Shown one piece after another: positions 55,284 to 64,000 of a stretch of 64,000 bases of DNA. Position numbers and translations under genes: made by a program. Under the pieces are notes generated by a model, which did not search any database, was not told where the DNA came from, and worked only from the letters and a program-made list of their open reading frames with translations. Source of the DNA: Trichoderma breve (taxonomy: Eukaryota; Ascomycota; Sordariomycetes; Hypocreales; Hypocreaceae); the NCBI RefSeq assembly GCF_028502605.1, contig NC_079234.1, forward strand, positions 1,054,001-1,118,000, in the 5' to 3' direction. Positions within the stretch are counted from its first letter, which is position 1. Every line of letters starts with the position of its first letter.

Positions 55284-58200
55284 CTAGCTGTCGAGACGGA
55301 TTCTTCTTGAAACATTCCAGAGTTTGATAGTAGTATCAACTGACCCTGATGCTAATAGCTTTGAGTCATGTGAGAAAGCCACTGAAAAGACGCTATCGCT
55401 GTGACCTTGGAGTGTCCGTTGGCATTGGCCTGTAGTTGTATTCCAGAGTTTGATAGTAGTATCAGATGACCCTGATGCTAATAGCTTTGAGTCATGTGAG
55501 AATACCACCGACATGATGCTACTGCTATGGCCTTGGAGTGTCTGTCGGCATTGGCCTGTAGTTGTATTCCAGAGTTTGATAGTAGTATCATATGACCCTG
55601 ATGCTAATAGCTTTGAGTCATGTGAGAAAGTCACTGACAAGACGCTTTCGCTGTGACCTTGAAGTGTTTGTTGGCACTTATTTTTACCGGTCCTTAAATT
55701 CCAGAGTTTGATAGTTGTATCAGTTGACCCTGATGCTAACAACTGTGAGTCATCTGAGAAGGCCACTGAACGGACCGAGTCGCTATGGCCTCGAAGTGTC
55801 TGTTCACGTTTACCTCTACCTGCTACTATATTCCAGAGTTTGATAGTATCATCAGATGAGCCTGATGCTAGTAGCTTTGCGTCAGGTGAGAAGGCCACTG
55901 AAAAGACGAATCTGTTATGGCCTCGGAGCGTCTGCTGGCATTGACCTGATGCTGTATCCCAGAGTTTAATGCTTTTATTATCATATGACCCTGACGCTAA
56001 TAGCTTTGAGTCAAATGAGAAAGCCACTGAGCGGACCGAGTCGCTGTAATTTGGAAATGTCTGTTGGCATTGGCCTATTGTTGTATCCCAGAGTTTGATA
56101 CCTTCTGACCCTGAAGCTAACAACTTCGAGTCATGTGAGAAGGCCACGGAAAAGACGCTGCTGTTATGGCCTTCGAACGTCTGTTGGCATTGGCTCATCG
56201 TGGCACCAATGTTGACATCTTGCTTAGGCAAAAGTTGCACGATATCCCAATGCCCTCTCTCAGTAGCCAATTGAAGCGCAGTCCAGCCATCTTGATTTTT
56301 CGCACCAACATCCAGCTTACCCTTATCGAGTAGTAGCCGAACCACATCGACATGTCCCTTACTTGCAGCCGCATGCAATGGCATCCATCCGCCTTTATGG
56401 ACGACCGCTGTATTAGTACCTCCATTGAGAAGTAACTCAACTATTTCGGCATAGCCATCTTCGACAGCCCATCGAAACAGTGTCGAGTCCCTTATTTTCT
56501 CTAGTTTGCTTTCGTGTTCATAGCCATCAATCTGCCGGAGTTCGTCTAACCGGGTTTGTGTGTATATCCATTGCTTAGATAATTGTTCACTTTTTCCCGT
56601 AAACTCTACTTGCACTTTATCAAGATGGTGTATCTCTCCAGTTTTATCATTTTCTTCCTCAGCTAAGAAAGTCTTCCGCATTTTAAGCTTTCGCAACTCT
56701 TCTTCCACTTTGCTCTGTTGTTCCTTAATTTGTCTCAGTTGAATGCTGATGCTTTCCGTTTTCTGGGACAGTAACTGCTGTTCCTTTTCATTTTGCTCGT
56801 TTCTCCGAATCATTTGTACTGACTTCAACATTAGGTTAAATTTTTGCAGTTTTCCATCCGCATTGGCTACAACGGCTGGTTTCGAATCATTGCTAGCGGA
56901 ACCCCCCGTTGTTGGCAGCGATGGGAATTCCTGCTTACTTGTATTGAGCAGCCGCACGATTGCCTCGTGTCTACCTAAGGTGGCCCACGAAAGCGGCGTC
57001 AGACCCGAATCATCCATCGCCTTGGGATTTGCGCCCTTGTTAAGCAGCAACCGCACGATAGCCTCATGCCCGTTCTCAGCGGCCCACGACAGAGGCGTCC
57101 GGCTGTAACTATCCTCTGGGTCCCAGCCATATAAGTCGAGTGGGATCCGCACAGCTTTCTCAATCCCAAAGTATGCGACCAGGTGAAGTCCCGCCGTCTT
57201 TTTTGGAACATTTTGGCTATAATGTGGTTTTCTTGACTCTTTGACAGCGAATAATGCCTGACTCGACGCTTCAACCTTTGATTGGTGCTGCAGAAAATCT
57301 AGGACTTGTGGATCGAGGTTCATTGCCTCGCGGGCGTGATGCCCCCATTCATGGGCGGCATAATCGTAGAGCTGGTATGACCGCAGCCGTTCTTCGAACG
57401 TCGCATCTGTTTGACAAAGTCCGGCCTCGAAGACATCGAATGAGAGATAGGTCACACAAATACTTGTAATCTCGTCTTCTGCGTCTGGGAACCAGTGTTG
57501 TTGCGTCTGCTGAAAGTATTCCTGCGCCGTATAATGAAACAGCCGGATAATATCGCTATCTTCGTCCACCGTGACTAGCCCGACACAAACAGATACCAGG
57601 TCCTGGGCTTGTGGAAGATATTTTTCGTTGAGTCTAGATTCTCCAATTTCAACAGTGAGAGCATGTCGTAGCTCCGATATAGTCAATGGTCGCTTGGCGC
57701 AAGTGATCCATGACAGAACAGCCTTGGCTAATTTGACGGATCCCGGGCCTTGGTGTTCTATTCTTTTCATAATTGTCTCATACGCATGGCTATATGCTTT
57801 TGAGCCCTTTGGAAGATTTTTCAACTTTGCTCGGATATCCCTAGGTAATTTCACGTCCAGGAGTGAATCTAGGTCCAGTTTTGCTAAGAGAAACCTGGGA
57901 GCTGATTAGCAAAGGTTGCGTTCGCTCAGTTAGGTTATACCTACATGCCATCGGCAGCGCTCATAATTCCTGTCGAGGCTTCTGCTTGCATATCGCGTAA
58001 CATCGCTGACCCTCCCTGCGAAATCTGATCTTTTACATATCTGCGTATGTCGTCATCGCTAGCACGGATTTCCAGCCGAATGCTCCCCTCGAACTTGTCC
58101 GTGATGTCCGGGATGGATCTCGACGTCGCAAAGATATTTGCGCCGCAATCTTGAAAGTCAAGGAGCCTTTTTATGAAGCTCATCCGGCAGTTTTCAGATG

Positions 58201-59818
58201 CTTGGCATTCATCGAGAGCGTCTATAATGATAAAAGCTCTTGAGCAGTATACTCCAATAACGTACTGGAGGACTTTTAAGATCTCGTCTAACGACGGCCG
58301 CGTCCCTTTTCCCTTGTGTTGATCATAGAGGTTTTTCAAGCTTGCTGGTATGGAAGACTGTCCTCGAACTAATTGCTTTAATAGACTGGCAAACAAGTCT
58401 TCCACCTTGTGGTCATCTTGTTGCCAAAAATTAAAGTATATGTAGGCAATTCCAACTGACGGGTCATGTGCAAATCGTGAAATAAGATTATTAACCACAA
58501 TAGCTGTGAGAATTGTTTTCCCTGCTCCGGGCATCCCTGGGCAGAATAAAGTCTGTTTCTCGGTTTCGGCCCATGTAATAAATTCAGCGGAATCTAGAAG
58601 CCATCGCCCTGTTCCTTTTTGATGCATTTCAATGTATTTATTTTGTTGCAGACTGTAGTCTTTTGACGTAATCCAATCAAAGATCTTCAGATCTCCCTCT
58701 CTTTCGATTATAGAGGTTATTTGAGCAACGTCCTCTCTGGTTTTAGACACAATATTGTAGACTACACAATATCGGTTAGCGACCTTATACAAACTTAACT
58801 CGGAAATCGACTGACCATTGCTAAGCGTGTCCTTTGCTAAAGGCTCTCGTTTAACATCATCTGGCTGTACATATTGCAGAAGCTCCTTCGCCAAAGCCGC
58901 TGCCATAGCCGCTGCATGTTCTCGCCAGTTCTTGTTCTTATGCGAATCGGCATAGTCACAAATCCCCCGGATGACGACACATGGGAAATTTACCAGTCCT
59001 GCCGCCTCCATCTCAACACATAAAACATGACCACCAAGATCGTTATTAAGCTTATCCCTGATAATAGCATCTTTTATGACCTGATTCCCAGACGCAATCA
59101 GGCCATAATGCACGCGGGCATCTCTAGGTTTCCTTTTTACAATCCTGGCCTTGTCGCAAAATGTACAGCTTTCTTTCTCGTTGCCCTCGTCCTCATCTCC
59201 TGTACCACTCTCATTGACATGGTTGTAGTCTGAGTGAAATAATATATCTTCAAGTGAATCTGACCGTAAATATTTCGATACCAGCCTCGGCCAGTTCTTT
59301 CGCAGCGCCTCGAGGTATTCAGGTATCTTCGTACCAAGCAACTCGTGTTCCGTCTCTAGTTTTGACAGTGCCGTAAGAAGTGAGGCAGGCGGATTGTTTA
59401 ATGATCCAGTGCGTTCAAAGCTGCCGTTTTCCTTAGCCTTGCCCATATCCCATTGGACCACGCCGGGAAACTGTCCCACAGGTGTGCCAACTACCACATC
59501 ACCGAGTCTAACTTTGGGGGGGATACCGCCGCCAATACCGACCATTAAACCAAACTTAATACGCGAGAAGGTGGAAACCATCCGAGTAGCAACAGTTGCT
59601 GCGGAGTTAGTACCGACCTGTCCTTTGGGTAGACAAGCAATAACAACATTGTGTTTGCCTATTGACCCGAGAGTGTAATTGTTGGGGTCAGTCGAGGGCT
59701 TCCGAACAGCGGGATGTATGTCATCTAGCATAGCTGTGGCTGCTGTCTGCTCCTTTGGCAGCGCGCAGACCCATCCTATGGTGTATTCGTCGTAGGATCT
59801 AGGCTTCGTAGATGCCAT
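55284..59818 (-). CDS. NLR-like receptor: PNP + NACHT + ankyrin + coiled coil + ankyrin + WD40, 1494 aa
   Basis: Exons 59818-57945 and 57894-55284 over a 50-nt intron that restores [16 protein letters not shown], a conserved NACHT-flank sequence. Residues 1-320: PNP-type N-terminal domain ([45 protein letters not shown]). Residues 345-625: NACHT, with Walker A GMPGAGKT (428-435) and Walker [11 protein letters not shown]. Residues about 860-945: two ankyrin repeats ([19 protein letters not shown]); about 975-1085: Gln/Glu/Lys-rich coiled coil; about 1095-1185: further ankyrin repeats ([18 protein letters not shown]). Residues 1193-1490: seven WD40 repeats ([15 protein letters not shown]...TIKLWN). 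A fungal non-self-recognition or defence receptor by architecture; the C-terminal repeats are expected to sense the ligand and the PNP domain to be the effector. Confidence 0.93.
55315..56200 (-). repeat. WD40-encoding tandem repeats, 126-bp unit
   Basis: A TTCCAGAGTTTGATAGT-like block on the plus strand recurs at 55315, 55441, 55567, 55699, 55831, 55957 and 56086, that is every 126-132 bp, seven copies. The three copies at the 3' end of the gene are nearly identical to each other over most of the unit, while the 5' copies are more diverged. This indicates recent amplification or concerted evolution at the 3' end. Confidence 0.9.
57895..57944 (-). other. Intron of the PNP-NACHT gene
   Basis: 50 nt, GTAGGT to CCCAG, phase 2, with a GCTAAT branch site. 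Splicing removes an in-frame stop and joins NACHT to its C-terminal half. Confidence 0.88.
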
Positions 59819-60528
59819 GGCAAAGCTGAGGGGATCTAGGGCGTAGTTATAATAAAGAAACAGAAGCGGAATGGCGAATGGCGAATTTTATGTCAAATCG
59901 GGTTCGATTGGTCGTCCAGTTTCGTAGCGATTACATATATATTTGACAGTAGAATTACTCAAAAAGTTTGCATGTGTCAAACCCCAGTGTTCACCAAGAA
60001 TCGGAAGAACATAAAGCTGATTCAGAAATCCTCAAAATACTTTCTTAGGTGCCGGCAGAATCGCTGCTACATTTAATACATACATCATACCTTATCCTCC
60101 ACCGCGAGTTTAATCATCGCTGCCCAATCTTGTTGTGAACTCTTACTGCCCGATCCTACTGCCTGACCGTGCTGCCGACTGCCCCAGTCATAGGCAGCGT
60201 TGAAGTACAAACCAGCACCCAACACTACATTTCCCGTAATTGCATGCAGAGGCACTTCCAGAAAAAAAGAAAGAAAAAAGGGCATGGACCACTAAGAATT
60301 CCCTTCGGTGAAACACGCTGGGCCCAGAGCTGGACAATGCCGTCGCTCTACACGAGATTAGTATACACAGTAGCAGCCTCATAACAAAAGCAGAGCTGAT
60401 CATTGCTCAATCTATTTACAGCCTCTCCTCGCCAGTTTTTGGCAACTGCGATTTGGCCAAAAAGGATCTCAAAACACACAGAGTCCAGTCCAACGTAGTA
60501 AAATGACCTCATCTCAGTCAATCTCACT
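59819..60528. other. Intergenic
   Basis: Upstream region of the NLR and 3' flank of the BTB gene, both leftward. Nothing else is seen. Confidence 0.5.
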
Positions 60529-61541
60529 TCAGTTGAACCGGTAGTAATTGTCTTCGTGCTCGAATCTGCAGGACTCTGTCTCTCCACTGCCTTGCACACA
60601 ATCAAGACAAAGGCTGACTCTCCTCTTTGCTTTCTCCAGCTTCTCAGCAAGAGTTGCGATATACTTGGCCGGTTCGTGATAGTAATCCTTGTCATATCTC
60701 GAAGTACTCGCGTGGAATTGCCGGTTACCATCATACGAAATCGATTGGATCCGTTCAATGACTTTCGAGATGGGAGTCCCCAGTATCCTTAGAGGGGTAT
60801 ACTCATATAACAGATCTCGATAGCTATCACTACGACTTTTACCCCAGCCGCAGGAACAGCTGTTTTTCGTCTCCCTGAGCATTATTTCCCCTATTTCCGC
60901 TCTCATTCGATTTCTGCGTTCTTCTAATAAGTCTACAGATGTTAGCGACTAGGCCGAAATCTCCGAGGTATAGGCTTTAGCTTACGAGGAGTATTCGCAG
61001 GTAGTATCTGGGATAACGTGGAGTCCGCTAGAAGCTCGATATAAGAGTCTTGGTGCTGAAGAATAAGAGCTTGGCTATGCTCTATAAACATGTCCATGTC
61101 GTCAAACAAGAAAGCTGCCGCCATGAGGTATGCCAGTTCCATCATATCGGTGATATTTTTTATCTGCAACCACTGCGCTTTCGCAAAGAGGAGGGCCGTA
61201 CGAAGGTCATATTTATCCGCCTCGATGGCAATCTGAAGCAATTCTCGAGGCGAAATCCTTTCAGGTAGAATGTCGTTTCGGTGATGGACGACGCAACAAA
61301 TTGTGTATAATGCCTTGGCGTCGTCCTCTATAAGCGGAATCTCTTTCGGCGAGTTTTTGGAGAGATTTTGGCCCTCACTCCAGTTCGGGCCGAGCATTGC
61401 GCCAAAGACCTTTGAAGCACTGACGAGGCACTGGGAATGAACTCTCAGTTCGACCTTTTGCTCTCCGACAACAAGGATAACATCGCCATCCGAGGCAATA
61501 GCCTTGACGAAATCCAGTTTCTTCCCATCATCGGAACTCAT
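60529..61541 (-). CDS. BTB/POZ-domain protein, 319 aa
   Basis: Exons 61541-60986 and 60932-60529 over a 53-nt intron (GTAAGC...GCTAACATCTGTAG) give 319 residues. The N-terminal BTB fold reads GDVILVVGEQKVELRVHSQCLVSASKVF, then MLGPNWSEGQ, IPLIEDDAKALYTICCVVHH and ELLQIAIEADKYDL. The C-terminal half carries an EERRNRMRAEI helix and cysteine motifs (CSCGW and CLDC) of the kind seen in many ascomycete BTB proteins of unknown role. BTB domains mediate dimerisation or cullin-3 binding. It is encoded in the same direction 0.7 kb upstream of the NLR gene. Confidence 0.88.
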
Positions 61542-62183
61542 CGTCTCCCTGGTAAAGGTGCCTTTGGCAATATTGTATGAGGCAACGTCGGAGAGATGAG
61601 TAAATGTTTAATGAGTGATGCCAAGTTGAAGAGCTGACTGAACGAGGGCGGTCTGTCGTTTTTATTACCCCGCATTCGATTCCAGAACCATTTCAGCTTG
61701 CAGACCAACTCCTTGCAGCTGACGATTAGACAAATCAGCCAAGGCTGAGACAAGATGCAGGTGGTTCCAAGATGGTAGTATGTGTGTTGCAATGTTGCAG
61801 GGTGGGCACGCGCCCGCTCCGATGCGCCCGACGAAAGACGCCGAAACTCTTCATATTGTGTGGATGGAGAGAGATCCAATGGGTTGAAAAATACTGTTCT
61901 AGATATCTTGGAATTGATGATTTGTCTTATAGATGGTCTCTATATGGTCATTAAGTGTTGATGCGGGATGGTTGACAGTGCAATGATATGTGTGGATTTA
62001 GCTACGTGTAGCTTCTCATACTAAATTATGTGTACACTTTGGCCTCGGCCAAAAAGAAGAAAAAATTGAGACATACATCAACGAGCGCATCAGAAAAATT
62101 GGATTTAACAAAAAAGATGAAACAAGATAAATATTCGCCTATAAATGAAACGAAAATAAAAAAAAGACTTATCTAAAAAAGTC
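61542..62183. other. Intergenic: BTB 5' flank
   Basis: Upstream region of the BTB gene. The part at 62040-62190 is very A-rich. No gene is seen. Confidence 0.5.
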
Positions 62184-62188
62184 AAAAA
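62184..62188 (-). terminator. Pol III terminator of the tRNA-Ser gene
   Basis: A run of five T on the minus strand begins 9 nt after the tRNA 3' end, followed by a second T run. Confidence 0.7.
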
Positions 62189-62196
62189 GAACAATC

Positions 62197-62277
62197 CGAC
62201 AGAGACAGGATTCGAACCTGCGAGGCCGAAACCATATGATTTCTAGTCATACCCATTAACCACTCTGGCACTCTGCC
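62197..62277 (-). tRNA. tRNA-Ser (anticodon AGA)
   Basis: An 81-nt class II tRNA read on the minus strand. The acceptor stem GGCAGAG pairs with CTCTGTC (one G-U), with discriminator G as expected for Ser. The anticodon stem TATGA/TCATA closes the loop CTAGAAA, giving AGA (reads UCU). The T arm is GCAGG-TTCGAAT-CCTGT, and the B box GGTTCGAATCC is intact; the variable arm is about 13 nt. No intron. Confidence 0.92.
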
Positions 62278-62920
62278 AATGGCTGGATTGTTATGACAGT
62301 GACTCCCACTAACGCATTTATGAAGGTTACTTTTGCGGAACACAATACGTGCGAAAGGATCGTCATAGAAGCAATTGTAATTGATGAGACCGATCTTGCC
62401 CTTTTTTTTAATGAGCAAGACAGAAGCTGAGCCTCTTCACCATATCCCAGAGTAGAAAAATGTTTCACTGCTAATACATGACTAACCAGAAGCAGCCGTG
62501 AAGTGCCATGTCTCAGCCTTAGGTGTAGTTCAATATTCCCGCCCGTTGCATCTTAACAATATCTTGCTCTATAGCAATGGGATCTATCACGTTAGTTTGA
62601 GTAAAAATTGATAGTCCATAAGAATCCATGTATTACGGCTCTTTTGAGGGGCTGGATAAGATCGCATATTCTGCAAGCCCCAACGATACAGCTCAAGTTC
62701 ACACCCAAAGCGCACAATTCAACATGACATAGCTTTCATCACCAGGCGTTGAGGATTCTCATTTGTCCATCAATTCATCAATATTGCTTGTAGATATCAC
62801 ACATTTCTTGAATATAAAAGCATCTTTGCCCTTTTTTATGTCCACATAGCCACCTCTACCACACCAATTTTTCCACTCCATTATTTCCACCATTTTCGTC
62901 CAACCGCCATCAAGAATCGT
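62278..62920. other. Intergenic
   Basis: Between the tRNA and the ribonuclease 3' end; AT-rich, no gene seen. Confidence 0.5.
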
Positions 62921-63381
62921 CTAAGAAGTACCGGCGCAAGCAACAAAAGCGTTACCGCTGGCACCAGTATGTGTAATAATACCAGCAATCGAGCACTGGC
63001 CGTTAATCACAACACGGTCAGCCCCAGGAGAACCTACATCATCCTCAAAAGTCAGTCTCACTTCTCATACTCATACGAAAACATCGAGAAACACTCACCT
63101 CCAGTATAAGTCTTGCCCGAAGACAGAATAGGAAACTCGTAAAACGGTTTAGAAAGACCCTTGAAGCGGAAACCCTCGTAATTGTTGTACACGTGAGGAT
63201 AAGTCGAGCCTCCAGCAGTGCTGCCAGCCCGGACGTAGTTGCAGGCAGAGTTGGACGCGGCACTGACGGCGCTGGCGCTGTAAAAGACCTTGCCGCAGGT
63301 GGCAGTGTCTCTCTTGGTGAGCTCATCCAAGGGAGCGGCGCTGACAAAGGCGACGAGGGAGAGGAGGCTGAGGAACTTCAT
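62921..63381 (-). CDS. Secreted guanyl-specific ribonuclease of the RNase T1/N1 family, 131 aa
   Basis: Exons 63381-63099 and 63033-62921 over a 65-nt intron (GTGAGT...GTAG) give 131 residues. A signal peptide ([15 protein letters not shown]) and a short propeptide ending KR precede the mature enzyme of about 107 residues. The RNase T1 active-site set is complete: Tyr61 and His63 in [11 protein letters not shown], Glu82 in YEFP, Arg101 in GADRVVI and His116 in [13 protein letters not shown]. Four cysteines can form the usual two disulphides. It cleaves single-stranded RNA after G, outside the cell. Close to the Trichoderma/Aspergillus T1-type enzymes; no sign of the extended loops of alpha-sarcin-type ribotoxins. 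Confidence 0.94.
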
Positions 63382-63491
63382 CTTGGCTAGTGATGGTGGA
63401 TTATAGGCAGAGAGATGGGAGGACAAGGGTTGGTGTGACAATGGTGGAAGGACACTGGCAGATGTCAATGGAAAGCAGGGAAGTAACGTCG

Positions 63492-63497
63492 TTTTAT
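63492..63497 (-). promoter_or_regulatory. TATA box of the ribonuclease gene
   Basis: TATAAA on the minus strand about 110 bp upstream of the ATG at 63381. Confidence 0.6.
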
Positions 63498-63660
63498 ACT
63501 CGATCCGCTATGATTCAATTTCTTCTTGTCCAACGTCTCACAATCTCATCTCGCCTGCCAACTCTGGCCCAAGTGCGAAGCTACTACCATCGAGCACCAT
63601 GATCAACCTCCTCACATCTTACACCAGCGGATCCGCAAAAACACTCAATCCTACTATTTT

Positions 63661-64000
63661 CTACAACACATCAATCACATCGATATACATCTTCGGTTCC
63701 CGTTTGAGGTTGGAATAGTTCCCTCCCGCATCAAACACAGCGAACTGCCCCCGCCTGATGCGCCGCCGCCTGTCTTGGCCCTTCTTGGCACTCTCGCATA
63801 CCGACATCTCCGACACGCACTGCCAGCCACTCAGCTTCTGCATCTGCAGCCATGTGCGATAGGTGAACCCCAAGCCGGGAGAGGTTGCGCAACTGGGAAG
63901 GTCAAGAACGTCGTAAATGGAAAGGAAGCAAGCTCCAGAGGTCAGTCCGGCGGTGGCGGAGCTCTCCGGAGAGATTACCGTACTAGGATGCCGTATGGAT
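63661..64000 (-). CDS. Partial gene, C-terminal part of an unrecognised protein
   Basis: The frame ending at 63661 stays open on the minus strand to the right edge of the window, about 112 codons, so the 5' end lies outside. The sequence looks like real protein (GACFLSIYDVLDLP, LGFTYRTWLQMQKLSGWQC, RGQFAVFDAGGNYSNLKRE). It has several Cys and ends in KMYIDVIDVL. No family is recognised. Confidence 0.6.
   Translation of the reverse strand, partial: SIRHPSTVISPESSATAGLTSGACFLSIYDVLDLPSCATSPGLGFTYRTWLQMQKLSGWQCVSEMSVCESAKKGQDRRRRIRRGQFAVFDAGGNYSNLKREPKMYIDVIDVL

Noticed and set aside
55315..56200. Regularly spaced repeats considered as a CRISPR-like or satellite array
   Set aside because: The unit is a multiple of three, in frame, and encodes WD40 motifs; it is protein-coding.
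62921..63381. Ribotoxin (alpha-sarcin type) identity for the secreted ribonuclease
   Set aside because: Length, active-site spacing and absence of the long basic loops fit the ordinary RNase T1/N1 group.

Overview
This window is nuclear DNA from a filamentous ascomycete, most likely a hypocrealean Sordariomycete of the Trichoderma type. The support is: most genes carry short introns (about 50-80 nt) with GTRAGT-like donors and CTRAY branch sites; fungal-only families are present (HET domain, PNP-NACHT and PNP-NB-ARC receptors, 2EXR, Zn2Cys6 regulator, PTH11-type rhodopsin-fold receptor, eqolisin protease, GT69, DUF4246); and one housekeeping gene (EF-1 beta) and one tRNA-Ser are recognisable. 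All gene models below were spliced by hand from the sequence, and reading phase was checked across every junction.

Layout. 0-9.5 kb: a partial 3' gene end, an SDR, a HET-domain protein with C-terminal 30-residue repeats, a DJ-1/PfpI protein and an HSL-type hydrolase. 10-18 kb: an NLR-like receptor (PNP + NB-ARC + TPR), a GT69 glycosyltransferase and a Cys-rich single-pass membrane protein. 18.5-26 kb: an eqolisin (glutamic) protease, a gene-poor 2.8 kb stretch, a small secreted protein and a Zn2Cys6 transcription factor. 27.8-33 kb: a large AAA-type protein whose ATPase site looks degenerate, and a 2EXR protein. 33.4-49.1 kb: a PTH11-like receptor followed by a run of redox and terpenoid-type enzymes (SDR, cytochrome P450, GMC oxidoreductase, UbiA-family membrane enzyme, secreted BBE-like FAD oxidase). 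50-54 kb: EF-1 beta and a DUF4246 protein. 55-64 kb: a second NLR-like receptor (PNP + NACHT + ANK + coiled coil + ANK + WD40), a BTB protein, tRNA-Ser(AGA), an RNase T1 family ribonuclease and a partial gene at the right edge.

How the genes may work together. Two themes stand out. (1) The 35.5-49.1 kb block has the composition of a small terpenoid biosynthetic cluster built around a UbiA-type enzyme instead of a classical soluble terpene cyclase, with four oxidoreductases to decorate the product; the PTH11-like receptor lies at its left edge. (2) Genes of fungal allorecognition and innate-immunity type (HET, two PNP-NLRs, BTB, 2EXR, AAA) are scattered through the window. They look more AT-rich and repeat-rich than the metabolic and secreted-enzyme genes, which are GC-rich at third codon positions. 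Functional assignments rest on motifs read by eye; no database search was possible.
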